The position numbers and the translations under genes are program-made. Below the pieces are notes generated by a model. It saw nothing but the letters and a program-made list of their open reading frames with translations, was not told the origin of the DNA and searched no databases. 64,000 nucleotides of DNA from Madurella fahalii (lineage: Eukaryota; Ascomycota; Sordariomycetes; Sordariales). Shown one piece after another: positions 34,144 to 47,200 of this stretch. The stretch is from NCBI GenBank assembly GCA_029876055.1, contig CM056875.1:5047001-5111000 (forward strand), given 5' to 3'. Every line of letters begins with the position of its first letter. Position 1 is the stretch's first letter.

Positions 34144-36116
34144 TCATAACTTCTTCCCATCGTCGGCCTCGCTCCTCTTCATCATTCGTGACGGCCCCGG
34201 TGCCATCTCGTGCCACTCCCCCAGTGCATCCCATCTGCCCGCCCTGGTATAATCCCCTCTGATGCTCCCCTGCATCCACGCAAATCGAAAGTACTCATTC
34301 GCCTGCAGATCCGCATCCCTCACCCACGTCAAATTCGACGTCCCGCTCGCGCCCTCGTCAAAGTACTCCCGGAAACGCTCCACGTCATTCACAAGTACGC
34401 TAATTCCATCAAAGTCGGCGACTGGCGGCGGATTCCACGAGAACGTAATCGTGGGGTTCGGCTCGTCGAGGGCAATCACGGGCTCCAGGATCGAAGGCAG
34501 CGGCGTTTCCATCGGCGCGTCCCCCGCAGCGACAGGGCCGTTTGTAAGATGGGATCGAATCCCCAGCGGGCAATGCCGTTGACAAAGAGACCAATCAACA
34601 GCCCCTGATACAGCAGCGACGGCCTCGTCTGCAGGCTAGTTCCAGGGAGCAGGAGCAGCGCGAGAATGTAGTGGTGGATACGCAGATTGAGGTCCGGAAT
34701 AGCGACGCAGATGATGAGGCCCAGTGCGAGGAGAGCATAGAGCTTAAGGTAGCGGATGAGCCGCGCCTCCTGGCGGAAGAACCACACCTGCACCGCGGCG
34801 ATGGCGGCAAGGATGATGACGATGATGGCCAGGGCGGCACGCGCGCCGGGCTGCCGCTCCAGGTCGCGCCCGGTAAGGCGCTGGATCGGGATGAAATCGA
34901 GTGTGTAGTTGGTTAGCGCACCGACCCAGGCGGCACCAAGCCAGAGGACCGTCTTCTCCACTTGGGCTGTCAGGCCCTTGAGCGTTCTCCGGATGCCCAT
35001 CTTGTCGTACATGACCCAGGCCACGAACATGGCGGGAAGGAAGTTGCCCAGCTCACGGGTGAAAAGGGAGCGCACATCCGAGTAGGTGGGAGTATCCGTG
35101 GCAAGACCGACGGTCCAATAGAGGACGATGAAGATGGGGAAGAAGAATAGCGCCGGCGAGGTCACGAAGAGCGAGAAGACGGCCGTGAAGACGACCGAGA
35201 CCGCAAGCAGCGGCCACCTCATGTCGCGGGCATTGCAGCTGATCCCCGTCTCAAAGGTGAAGGACAAGGGAAAGTACGAGTCAAATCCCACGCTGGTGAT
35301 GCCGTTGCTCGACGTGCTGTTGAAGTTCCTCTGCAGCCCGACCAGCCTGACCACTCCGCATCCGCCATTGGTATTGGAGATGGCGCCGGCATGCACCGCC
35401 GAGCCGCAAATGAACGAGTCGCCCCTGTAGATAGGCGGGCCGCCCCCGGAGGAGGGCGGACCCCCAACAACGAGCGGCCTGAAGATGATCTCCTGGTCTC
35501 CAACGGCATGATAATTCAAGACCTCGTAGCTCGCGCAGTTGGCTGGGCACCGGAACGCGAACCCTGCGTCTTCAAACGGACGGCAATCGATGCCGTCCAA
35601 GCCGCAGCCGTTGCCCGAGGCCCAGTACGTGCTCCCACATCCAATGGCGGTCGGCCGCCCCCAACCGGCGATCTCGGACGCAGACAGGCCGTCGCGCATA
35701 ACCAAGGCGAATGTGAGCATCCACAGCCCGAAAAAAACGAAGACGGCAAACGCCCTGTGCAACTTGCGCGGCAGATATCTGTCGAGAAGCACGATGGGAG
35801 CGTGCTGCACCCGGGGAAACAGCGGCTTAATCGCAAAGCGCCTTGGATTGGGCGGGCCCTTGGTCCATTTCACCGTGGCCTTGATGAGGCGGCGTACGGG
35901 ATACGGCACCCATTTGAAACGCTTCCACGAGCTCTCGTCCTGGATGAAGCGCGGTGTCGGTGGCGAGTTGTCCTCCTCGAGGTCCTCGACCTGCGCGGTC
36001 TCTGCGATCGGGGCATCGGGATGGTCGGCTGCGATGGTGGTGGCATCCGAGTCGGTGGCGTCCTGACGCTCTACATCGCGGGCTCGGGTGCGCGCCTCAG
36101 TGTCGACTTCCCCCAT
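34144..36116 (-). CDS. LCCL-domain multi-pass membrane protein, frame-broken near C-terminus
   Basis: Fungal membrane protein with an LCCL domain; the molecular role is unknown. The start at 36116 (MGEVDTEARTRARD) opens a hydrophilic ~110-residue N-terminus and one membrane segment (FAVFVFFGLWMLTFALVM). An extracytoplasmic LCCL domain follows at about residues 150-290, with GCGSTYWASGNGCGLDG, FRCPANC and YRGDSFICGSAVHAGAI. About eight further hydrophobic helices run to residue ~530. At 34521-34525 (five G on the coding strand) the frame must change by one base to continue from TALSLRG into DAPMETPLPSILEP and about 120 more residues to the stop at 34144. One extra G would restore it. The downstream frame contains FDGISVLVNDVERFR, a typical C-terminal part of this family. 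Confidence 0.87.
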
Positions 36117-36864
36117 GGTGAGGGTGCTGACGCTGGGTCGGGGGCCGCCGCCTCAGTCTCGGATCACCCGGGGCTCTAGAGAAGCGTGTTGGGGAAAACA
36201 AGGCGCTCTACTGCAGCGTCCAACTCACACACAACCGCTATACTAGAAAGCAAGGTACTTCAAGAAACGATTGAAAAAAGCAGACCCCGAACAGGCGATC
36301 AAGAACAAAGAATCAGTACATCCTGGGGCGCGGGGAGGCGGGCCAATTTAGAGGGCATGGTCCAAGTCCATCGTCTGGAACCGCCGCGTCAACTGGTTCC
36401 CTGTTCCTGGGCGCTGAAACACGGCAGCAAAGCGGGGACGGGAGCAGCCTGGCTCAGGTAAGGCTGCAGTGGGGCTCGCATGTCAGTCAGGTAACCGAGC
36501 CACAGCAGCGGGTCGCAAGCCCCCGCGGGGCGATCCGATCCAGCCGCTCTCCGTTTGCCGCATCTTGGCCCGTTTTTTTTTTTTTAAAAGAGCCTTTAAA
36601 CGGTGCGCTAGCCAGGGAGAGTTGCAGGTCTTGAACTCTGAAGTCTCGAACAAACAAACAAACAAACAAACAAAACACAGCCAAGTGCCAATGACTAGTT
36701 CCTAGTTCGGGGCTTGAACTGGAAAGCCGTCTCCCACTCTCATCCCAGATTCACGCCCTGCGTCCCATACGGGGGTCGGTTTCTCGGGTTGCAGGGTTGA
36801 ACCGCAGTTAAAAACGCAGGGATTCAGAAAACTTGACTAAACGCCGGGCCCCTGAGATCGCAAC
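36117..36864. other. Divergent spacer, LCCL gene and QTRT2
   Basis: Contains an imperfect CAAA repeat at about 36650-36673 and promoters for both neighbours. No gene is recognised. Confidence 0.5.
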
Positions 36865-38412
36865 ATGACTGTCGATACGCAACATATCGAATCAGGAGCC
36901 ATGAGATTTGAACTCCTCGGAGCCGCCCTAAAAGACGGCGCCACAGCACGGCTGGGCCGCCTGGCCTTTGCGGGACGCCGTGCCATCGACACGCCGAACT
37001 ACATCGGGATCACCTCGCGCGGCGCGCTGCCTCATCTCACACCCGACAATGTAGGCAAGCACTTGCAAGTGAGCGGTGCATACATGGCTCTGGAAGACTG
37101 TGAGGTTTCTTCATAATGTCTCATACCTACTCATAACTAACTCATTTCCCCAGTCATTGAGAAACCACAGCAGAACTCCAAGAGGGTTCCCCCCATCTAT
37201 TCAGCCCTAACAACAACAAAACACCCCACCCCCCTCCACGGCTTCACCGCCATGCCCTCATCCGTCACTACCGTTCTGAGCGCTCGACGTCTCCCCGCGG
37301 TCCCCTCACCCGCGGGCAACACCAACAACTCCATCTCGGTCTTCACCTCGACCGGGTTCCAAGTCCTCACCACGAAGGAGTACCTCTCCGCCATCCAAAC
37401 CCTCAAACCCGACATCGCGATCCCCCCGGCAGACCTCACGCACAGCGCCATCACGCCCAACTCGAAGCGCGCGCTGCGCATGGCCGAGCGAACCGACGAG
37501 TGGGTCGTCGAGTGGTTCTCGGAGCTGCCGCCAGACACCACCACCTGCACGTTCGCCCCGGTCCTCCCCATCGCCTACTCCATCCAATGGGAGTACCTGT
37601 CGCGGCTGGCAGAGGACTACCTCGGGTCGTCGCAGCTGTCGGGGCTGGCCGTGTACGACGCGGACGTGGTGGCGGACCTGGCGTCGTTCTGCCCGTCGCT
37701 GGTGCCGCTGCCACGGCTCTCGGTGGCCGCGCCGGCCACGCCGCACCACATCCTGCGGCAGATCGCGCTCGGCATAGACGTCTTCACCATCCCCTTCGTC
37801 AACACGGCCTCCGACGCCGGCCTGGCCCTCGACTTCCGCTTTCCCCCAACCCCTTCCCCCAGTGCCCCTCCTAATTCTTCTGCTTCTTCTTCTTCTTCTT
37901 CTTCTTCTTCTTCTCCTCCTCCTCCCTCCGACGCACAACCCCGCCCGTTGGCAATCGACCTCTCGCTCGCGCCGCACGCCACCTCGCTCGCCCCGCTCTC
38001 CGACGCCTGCCGGTGCTACGCCTGCACGACCCACCACCGGGCCTACATCCACCACCTCCTGTCGGCGCGCGAGATGCTGGGGTGGACGCTGCTGCAGATC
38101 CACAACCACGCCGTCGTGTCCGAGTTCTTTGCCGGCGCGCGCGCGTCCCTGTCCCGGGGAGAGGAGCATTTCGAGCAAGGGCGGAGGCAGTTCGCGCTGG
38201 CGTACGAGCCCGAGTTTCCCGAGGGCCTTGGCGAGCGTCCCAGGGCGAGGGGGTACCAGTACAAGAGCGCGGGCGGCGGGGAGGGGAAGAGGAATAAGCC
38301 CGCTTGGGGGAAGCTGGGAGCGGAGGGGGACAGTGGGAAGGAGACGCCGGTTGTGCCGGTGGAGGGGGCCGAGGAGCTGGAGGAGAGGGAGTTTGCAGAG
38401 ATACAGAATTGA
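36865..38412 (+). CDS. qtrt2: Queuine tRNA-ribosyltransferase accessory subunit 2
   Basis: Non-catalytic partner of the eukaryotic tRNA-guanine transglycosylase that inserts queuine at the wobble position of GUN-anticodon tRNAs; commonly associated with mitochondria. Exons are 36865-37099 and 37154-38412, giving 497 aa. The TGT-fold zinc site is intact: C364, C366, C369 and H395 in CRCYACTTHH followed by GWTLLQIHNH. N-terminal landmarks are ARLGRLAF, DTPNYIGITSRGALPHLTPD and QVSGAYMALED. A Ser/Pro-rich insertion at about residues 314-345, encoded by a TTC trinucleotide run, interrupts the barrel. The last ~90 residues are charged and low-complexity. Convergent with AP-3 delta; stops are 163 bp apart. 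Confidence 0.93.
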
Positions 38413-38575
38413 AGAGACTGCGTTGAAAGCTAGTTCCGAACTTCTGATCGGGGCCCTGGCTGCTGCATGATAGATTTGCTGGATTATTTCTTTTTGCTCT
38501 TCCATGCTTCATTTCTCTCCATGCTTGTGTGTGTGATAGGGTTAGCCGTTCTAACGGCCAAGTATCATCCTCCAT

Positions 38576-41500
38576 CTATTTGCTCTCCGCCGCAGTCCCG
38601 GCACCATCATCGTCAGGCTGCGCTATCCTCTTTGGCTTCTTCTTCTTTCCCTTCGCCACAGACGCCGCCTCCCCTCCCGCAGGACTCTCACCGGACCCTT
38701 CGACAGTCTTCTTTTTCTTTTTCTTCGGCTTAACCGCCGCACTACTCCCCTCCTCTGCACCGCCCCCCTCCCCCTCTTGCTTCGCCTTCTTCACCGTCTT
38801 CTTCTTCTTTTTCACCACCACCCCCTCCACAGGCACCCCTTGTGCCACCTGTATCCTCTCATTCGCCCTCTGCATCTCCAGCCTCAGCCTTTGCACCTCG
38901 CGCATCGCCTGCGCCATCTCGGCCTCCTCGCGCTGCTGCCGCTCGTGTGCCAAGCCGTCATCGCCCCCCGGCCGGTCGTTGAGGCTGAGATCACCAAGGT
39001 GGCTCGAGTCGACCTGCAGGAGCGACTGCTTCAGTTTCCTGGCCTTTGACTTGGCGAAGCTGTCTGAGTTGTTCTCCGACTCGTAGTTGCGCGGTGTCGA
39101 CGGCCGGCTCGTTCCGCCGAGCGTCTCGTCGGCCGCGATGACGATGCGCTGACGAGTTTTGGGCGGTTGCGGGGAGCGTCTGTCCGCTGTTACCGGTGTG
39201 CCTCGGCCGCTGATGCTTAGTTTTTCTAGGTCCAGTTGCATGATGGGAATCGAGTCAATGTCGAGATCTGGGCCGTTTTCTTTCTGCAGAATGTTATGGA
39301 TCGGCGTCGAGGTGCCACCGGACCGGGTAGGCTCCCCGATGTAGAAGGGGTCATCTCGGTTGCGTTCCATCCGCTCAGCCTTTCTCCTTGCGACGATGTC
39401 TGCGTCGAGGTAGCTCTCTTCGCTAGCCTGTTGATACGAACCCGACATCTCCTCGGGTGCGTCTGCTAGCCTCTCTATTGCCGGCCCGCTCGCGATGCTC
39501 GTAGGCGGCAGTTTCTGATTGTAGTACGCTTCGAATTCGTCATCGCCCTGAGTCGGCAGCATGAGCGAGTCCGCCTGTGCCAAGAGACTGTGGAGATTGT
39601 GATGAATCGGCTCATCCAAGTCAAGACCCTCGGGCATTGGTACGTTGTGTTGCGTCCCCGGAGCAACGGAGTTGAGTTCCCATCCAGTGAATAGCGACGG
39701 AATGGCTTGCGTGAGGAGCAGAGGCGCATCTTGCTGCACTTCGTCTGTAGATGGGGACTGGCCGGCCGCCGCCTCGGCTGTCAGTTTTAGCAGCTCGATA
39801 AACTCGACGGCACGCTCTTGGACTTCTAGGTATGGATGCGACGCCAATGGCTCCAGCACGTGGATGACTCGAGCCATGAGTAATGACACAGCCGACTTTC
39901 TCTCTGCGGTCCAAAGCGTTTGGTCGTCTCCAGCAACGTGTGCAAACAGCTTCATAACAGACTGCAGACACGTTGCGAGGACCTCTGGGTTTTCGACCCG
40001 GGGAACAAGGCCTAATAAATGTCGTAGCGTGTCATCGGGGGAGAACAGCTCGAAAGCATATTCCCCGACGATCCACGCAACCGGCTTGAGTGCCCCGGAG
40101 ACGACTGGACGTGACAGCGAAGTCTCTGAATTCAGCCGCGAAGTGACGAGTTCGGCCGCCCGGACTGCCGCAGCCCTCACGGCCCTGACTTTAACAGCCA
40201 CATTCCTGATCTCGTTGCCGATCTTCTCGGAGATGTCAGCACCCAGCTTTGCCGTTGAGGCGGAGGAATCCGAGTCCAAGTCTCTCGTCCGAGGTACGGG
40301 AGCGATTCGGACGAGTTGGGTTAGAACGTCAATATACCAGTCAAAGTCGACCATATTGGCATAATTATCCTGGGAGCACATCCTCAGTATGCGGCCTATC
40401 ACGTCGGTGGTATAGTCGTCCGGCAGAGGTGGAGGTTGTTCCTGCGCCTTGGAACGTCGCCTGGGATCGGCACCTGCCTCATCGCTTGAGTCTGTTTCGG
40501 CATCCTGGCCATCGGCGCCGTTTCTCTGTTGACCCAACACCGCCGAAGACGCTCTGAGCTGCCTCATCAAGCGGCTAACGATGGACGGCAGATTGTCGCT
40601 GCTGACCATCCCCTGCACCAAATCGAGCGCTTTTATCCTTATGGTAATGTCTTCGCTGTCGATGCACTCTAGAATCACGTCCTCTTGTTGCGCAACAAGG
40701 AACGGGTGGGTGACCACAATTCTGTTGAATGCCAGGAGCGCCACATATTTGACTAGAAGCACGTTAACGCATGCGATAAACGATCGAAGTCAAGGCTGCT
40801 GAACTCACGGTTTGGATCACTATTTATAGACACCATGCCCCTCAACTTCGAGACGCAGAGAGAGGCAACTTCTTCCCTGGCGGAGAAATCTTCTCCATCA
40901 CCTAGAATTCCGCCCTGTATGATGCCGTTAATACATTCGTATAATACGGACATGGCCGGCGTGGTCCGGATAAGGTTTGTTAACGGGGGCAACAACTTGC
41001 GGACTAGGCGCGGCTCGAGGGGTGTTAACGTAGCAAACTACAACAGAGTCGGGATTAGTCGTTGCAAGGCGGCCTGTGGTCTGTAGATCGTCTTACGAGT
41101 TTGATGAGCTTTATTGCCATCCAGTTGTTGCCACCGTCAACCAGCAGCTCAAATAGCCGCGGGGCTAGCGGCAGGAAGTCGTTGGGTCGCCGCCAGCCCA
41201 ACTCACAGACGACATTCACTATAGCTGCTGTCACGCTCGAGTCCTCGTTCCCGTCCATCAGGCGCTCCTTTATTTTCGGCCATGCAGCACGGAGCGCTTC
41301 GGGATAGACTAAAGCTAGCCGGTATAGAGTGACGACAGTCTTCTTCCGGATGACGGCCTGGGAGTGGCTGAGGCGAGGCAGCAAGTCGCTCAAGAGTGAC
41401 ATTGATAACGAAGGCGTGATAATATGGGGAAGAGCGGCAATCGGGAGAGATATTATAGTCGGCGTTGCGGAGGCCAAGTCCTGAGAACGAGCAAGTCAGC

Positions 41501-41975
41501 AGGCTATATTCTGCGAGACAACTAGGTTGGCCTACCTTTTTTAGGAGATTGGTCGCCATCATGAGCACATCCGTGTCAGGACGGAAACTCTGGACAGCGC
41601 CGAGATAACCAACGCGTTTCTGATGGTACTTCTGGGATGCCATGACCTCAAGGACGTGGAACGACGCCCACGACATGTCGTGCCCAACCATCTCGAGGTA
41701 GATGAGCTTGAGCAAAGCCGTCGCCTTGACGTCTGCACTTGGAGCGTCAGCTGGGCGAGCCGTCGGAGGGGGCTGCTGCAGACCGACCCATATCTTGGCT
41801 GCGTATTTCGGAGCGGCATTCCTTTAGACAGTTTTGAATGTACTCCTTCTCATTGCCCTTGTGGTTGCGCAGACCTCGAATGAGGTCGTACAGCGATTTC
41901 TCGAACCTGGGAGCCGTCGTCAGCGGTCGGCATTCTCACGCCTTGTGCGCGAGGGATGGTGGGATTAGCGCACAT
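38576..41975 (-). CDS. apl5: AP-3 adaptor complex subunit delta
   Basis: Large subunit of the AP-3 coat that sorts cargo from Golgi or endosomes to the vacuole. Minus-strand exons are 41974-41975 (AT of the start codon), 41788-41906, 41536-41732, 41097-41480, 40809-41037 and 38576-40752. All join in frame to 1035 aa. The joined start reads MFEKSLYDLIRGLRNHKG, the family's conserved N-terminus, then NEKEYIQNCLKECRSEI. An alpha-solenoid trunk covers about 600 residues (KRVGYLGAVQSFRPDTDVLM, LRGMVSINSDPNLKYVALLA). The hinge is disordered, and the C-terminus is rich in Lys/Gly/Ala (VKKKKKTVKKAK). Introns are 67, 55, 55, 59 and 56 bp, with CTGAC/CTAAC-type branch sites. The split ATG is inferred from this conserved start. 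Confidence 0.94.
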
Positions 41976-43119
41976 GGTTGCAACGGTTCGATGCTGCCTC
42001 CTTAACGCCTAACTTCTCCCACACACCCAAGAGTTCTCGGTAACCGACGCTTGATGCTCGGTGGCTCGTGGCGCTGCTCCGTTGATGAAATTAAGCGTGC
42101 TGGGGCGGGGTTCAACGGCTGATCGTCCGGTCGGAAACGGGAAGAGGATGCACGGCGACGATATGCATCTTGTCGCGGGCACTCTAGGGATTTCAATCGC
42201 GGGGCTGCTTGGTGTTGAGATCGAAGTGCGCTCCGTCCCTACCGCAACTGGCTAGCCGGCCTGGCTGTCGATCTTCGATCAGTGGTGAGAGGCGCAACGG
42301 AATCTTGGTGCGCAGCACGTCACTACAGTAACCTAGCACCCTGTTCTACACTGTACATGTACGTAGCATTTTCAGTACTCGGGACGGAACAAGCTCGCAC
42401 CGTTGTGACTTTCAGGGGTCCCGTCCCTGACCTGGAACTGCTGTACCAAGGCCACCCCGCTTATTCCGCTAAACGTGCGAAATAACTCCCCGCAACCTCA
42501 TTCTGTACCTGCTATATGTGCTGTTTGCAGGTGGAAGTTACGGATGCAGTGCTATAGCCAGTTTTGGATGTGCTCTATTTGATCGCTTTCGTCGCGACTG
42601 CGGGGCTAGACTGCGTATAACGTAGTAGGGATTTTAAAGCAATGAGGCGCAGACAAGGAATTGAACGCCAATAAAACTAACAGACAGATAAACTGACCGT
42701 ACCATGGGGTATTGTAACCGTATTTAACCACATGCAGCTAATGGAGAAAAGAGTGACGAGATAATATGAAAGCGAACAGAAGAAAGGGACAAAAAAGAAG
42801 GGAAAAGGGAAAAAAGAAAAGATAAGAAAAGTATAACGGACCTATTGAGTAGACAGGCTGCAAGAATGTGTAGAGCGGAGTCGAATATCTCGGCATTTAG
42901 AAACGGTCATGCTGTCGGGAGAGACGGTTGGTTTACCTGAATCACAGAGCAGGGTACACCGCAGTATCCTGGACTAACATCCCTAACCTAGCCTGTCTTG
43001 GAAGTTGCAATCATCAACTGCACTTCCATAATTCCATTGAGCGACGCACGCCACCGACCGATCGTGCCATCTCCATTTCCAACTCAACCATTGACCACCA
43101 CAGAGACAATCAATCATCG
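41976..43119. other. Divergent spacer, AP-3 delta and EMC2
   Basis: Both promoters lie here. A purine-rich AAAAG-type stretch covers about 42775-42835. No additional gene is recognised. Confidence 0.5.
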
Positions 43120-44280
43120 ATGGCGCCGACTGTATTGTATCCGCCAACTCAGCTGCCTCCGGCCTCGGCGCTCGCCCTTTCTCAACAAGCTCCCCTTATC
43201 CTGCGGAGCTCGCCTGCGACCGTGTCCTCGTCGCCGTTCAGCGCCTTGTTTTCAGCTCCCGAGAAACCAGAGTTATGGATGAAATACGAGAACCTGATCT
43301 TGTCGTGTTTGCGAACTGGTGATGATCAGGCCGCGCACCAATGCCTCGAGCGCCTCATCACCCGGTTCGGAGATGGCAACGAGCGGGTGCAGGCACTCAG
43401 GGGTCTAGTGAAGGAAGCAGAGGCACAGAATAACGGGGCATTAGAGGACGTGTTGAAGGAGTATGACCAGATACTGGCCGAAAATGATACCAATATTGTT
43501 CGTCGGCGCCCCTCCCTTCTGTGCTCATAGGGCAGGCCACAACTCACCAGTGAACAGCCTATCGCGAAGAGGCGCGTCGCGCTCCTGAGGTCCATGGGCC
43601 GCGTCTCTGAGGCCGCGTCGGCACTCGTGCAGCTCCTCGACTTTACCCCCACGGATGCCGAAGCTTGGTCTGAACTGTCGGATGTCTACCTCTCCCAGGG
43701 CCTGTATCCACAGGCTATCTATGCCATGGAGGAGGTCCTCGTATTGGCTCCAAATGCATGGAATGTATGCATTCCAACCCGTGGCCCACAACCTAAGCCC
43801 TACTCTAATGTACCTGTCCCAGATACACGCGCGACTGGGCGAGCTGCAGTTCATGGCGGCCACTGCCCTAGGTGTGGCCGGTGGGTCCTACCAGAAATAC
43901 ATGGCCGAGGCCATCAAGCGCTTCTCGCGAAGTATCGAGCTGTGCGACGATTATCTCCGGGGCTACTATGGCCTGAAGCTGGTGGGACCCTCTCTGATAT
44001 CGAGGACCCGAGTTCGCTGCTTACAGGTTCCCAGGTTTCCAAGAGGCTCCTCAACGATGGCGCCAAGTCGGCAAAACAAACTGATGATCACGAGTTCGTC
44101 CTACCGGATACCCGTAGCATTGAGCGGCTCAATGAGTTGGCCACGGCCAAGCTGTCCGAGATTGTCCGGCACAGCACTGCGAACGACCCAGGCTGGCGTG
44201 GTTACGATGAATCCGAGATTGCAGCGGCTCGGGAGTTGCTCTCCGAGGACGCATCGGCTTCATCGGAGATTGAGAGATGA
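43120..44280 (+). CDS. emc2: ER membrane protein complex subunit 2
   Basis: Cytosolic TPR subunit of the EMC, which inserts transmembrane helices into the ER membrane. Exons are 43120-43497, 43558-43764, 43823-43981 and 44035-44280, giving 329 aa. The first ATG of the coding frame is at 43120 (MAPTVLYPPTQLPP). TPR helices are visible: DAEAWSELSDVYLSQGLYPQAIYAMEEVL-type sequence at about residues 160-190 and HARLGELQF after the second intron. The hallmark LRGYYGLKL precedes the last intron. I chose acceptor 44033-44034 so that KL joins VSKRLL in frame. The tail is acidic. Confidence 0.92.
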
Positions 44281-47200
44281 TGTCTTGGGGCCTAGGGACG
44301 CGTTCGCGGCGTTCGCGGTGACGTGAGTCATGGTGGAGATTATCGACATGGAGCGACGGATCGCAGCGCTGGATGCATTCCACTCGCGTTGTGAGTCTAT
44401 AGCATTGTGTTCAGGGCCATAATCTGCTTCAACAAGGCGCCAGGTTTCATTGGTGCCTTATCACGACTGCTTGCATTAGCCGAGGTGGTGGGTCTTGGGC
44501 AGGAAGACGTGAAAGGAAGCGAACCGAACGTGGCTCCAATAGAGGACCCGGAACGGGCCCGGTACGTGGATGGAGAATGGGCGGTGCGGGCCTTCGAGCC
44601 CAACCAGTCTGGTTGCGGCTCATATGACGGTTACGCTTGCTGAGGGTCAATCTTCTCGCGAACCCCTCTCAGTCCTCTTTGGGTACGAAAAATCGGAGAT
44701 CATCGGGCTCGGCTCAAGGAGAAAGCTGGCTTTGACTGGCCACCTGCCGGCACAGCAACCACAGCCCAAAAACACATGCGCGGTGCCTGGTTAAGGGCAT
44801 CTCAATGGCTGTTTGATGACCTAACTAGGAATGCAAGCTTGTAAGGTACCTGGATCCGCTCTCTCGATTTCAGCCTTAGCCTGGAACGCCTCTGCATGGC
44901 ACGCGTTGACGTGTCTTGTCGACGAGACTCAAAGCGCCGGACTGAGCTGTCGCCGCTGTGGTTAGCAGAGTTGGGATATACATGGAAATGGTAGATCGAG
45001 TGAAGCGGCCGGCGAGGCCTATATCTACGACAATCATTGTCCAGAGGTTCGCGTCTCTTGTTGCCACATTCGCCTGACTGCCCAGCTCGCCGCCGAAACT
45101 CGAACTCTATGCACCTGCTTCTTCCGTGCCTCCGTTCGTTATTGCACTCTCTCTTTGGTGATTTGCATCTACCCGTGGACTTTGATTTAACAGATCTTGT
45201 GCTCCCAACCCCACGCCCCGATGGCCTATCCCTCAGACCTTGAGCCTTCGGACAGCAATGGAAAAAAGAAAACCATGCGGGATAGCCGTGGGCATGCGCA
45301 GCATCGTGACCACAAGGAACCAGTGTGAAGATGCAGCGAGCAGGCTGCATCCGCCGCCCGCCGAGGGAAGCCGGTGAGGGCTGAACAGGTGGTCTTCAGT
45401 GTGTCAGCGGAGGCTTCCGGCTGTGCTCACTTGCGACAGAAGCTGTCGATTGACCGCCAACACCAATGCGGCTGTCTAAGCCCCAGGACTGGATAGGGGC
45501 TCACCGCCTGACAGAAACGCTTGGGCCGTTGTCATCACTGGTTGAAGTTGGTGTCGGGCCTGGGCGGTTGAGGGCCGGGGCCACGAAGCACAGCGTGCGG
45601 GGAGGGTGTCCAGAAGAAATCGGCTTCCGGGGTGTGTAAGTGAGGTTTTTCCTGTAGGCAGGGCTCTGTTATTCGTGCTGCTCCGATGCAGGGCATCAGG
45701 TACTGCATCCCCATTCCAAGCTGCACCTCTACATTTATCGCTCTGCCCGGCCCTGTCTCTCTCACTAAAAGGGCCACCAATCGTTATAATAAGGCAAACA
45801 GCCAGCCAGCAACGTGCGTTGTTCCACTGGACCTGACCTGCCGTACAAGATTTATTTTCTTCTCAACCGGCCCGTGCTCTTGACAACACATAACCGACAG
45901 CTACCCAAGCAGACTCACCTAGAAGACCTTGCGGAACAGCAGCTTTCGAATTCGAGCGGCAACTTTCTCACCAATTTCTCTTGTGTACCTTACCTAAAAG
46001 TATTGCAGCAGAGCACGGCACGCTAATCCCGGGATACATTCACCGCCGAAGACTCCCCGCAGCACCCCACCACACCACGCTTGGGTCCGTTGGACGGCAC
46101 ACAGCACCATTTTGTCCTCACCGAGATCTACCTGTACCTTACGTGGGTACTTTGACGGACGGAACACAACACTTGGGAAAGCCTTTGGTGAAGATCAAAG
46201 AGCAAGCATAGCCCAGGCCTTAGGTATGACGATGTTCTTGCTATCTTATCTCATTTGTATTCCTTCCCGCACCTCATGACAGATCCGCGTCACATTTTCT
46301 ATTTCGTCTCTCTGCTCTCCTTCGTCTCTCAAAGGTGTGCACTGAACTGCGTTTTGCCTCCCGGCTTGGCAATTAGTCCAAGGGACATGCCACACTCGCA
46401 CATACACACGGTTGCCGGAAGTGGTGCTTCAAGCAAGAGGCGAAAGGAGGGGAGGTGGGAGAGAAAGGAAAGGGAAGAGGGGGGGAGAGGGCGGCGAAAA
46501 AATGCCCTGTCGGGTCTCTTGCTCTGGCCGCCATCTGATGGTATCATGGTGTTCATGGTGCTTCCCGATTCCGGCCAGCGTGTCGCGGTGTGCAACCTCT
46601 CGTCGTCATCGAGTCGATGCCGCGTCCCTAGTCCCGGCGCCCAACGAGGACGACCTGGCCCCCGCCTCGCCAGCTGCCTTGTTGACACTTCGAGTGCCGT
46701 CGCGGGGTTTCCACGTTCCATCGAATGCTGAGTGGCCCCTCACTGACGCTATGCTAGTACCGAAGGTTTATTCTAGCTCCCTAACCGGACACTCCCGATT
46801 CGATTCCCGCCCCTAAGGTACGGTCACGAGCGTCACCACGTCCAAGCTCACAGCCATCAGACGAGAAAAAGGCATGTGTTTCGGGCCCCCTCTTTCCAAT
46901 CCCATATGTCTATACTTTTCCCCCATAAAACTAGGTGCCCTCACACCATTTCCACATTCTCTTGAGCGCAACCAAGCCCACTCCTCAACATTCAACCATG
47001 GCGATGGAACTGGGCTAACCGTCCAATTCCGCCGCGCCTGGGTTGTTTTACCCTCTCACCTCACCCCTGTCTCTCTCGGCAGCCCCCTCCTGTGGATCTG
47101 GTCTAGGCTTTTTGTCCAGAGTTACCGTTCCGCTGTTGCTGACCAGCGGGCCAGAAACACCCGATCTCTGCTCCCTTTGCGCCCAACCCCAGCATATAGC

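Noticed and set aside
37306..38505. 399-aa open frame on the minus strand
   Set aside because: It is antisense to the queuine transferase gene, Arg/Gly-rich and without a family match; a GC-rich shadow frame.
44802..45350. 182-aa minus-strand frame with a true ATG
   Set aside because: Arg/Ser/Cys-rich, no recognised family, no intron or promoter support; not enough to call a gene.
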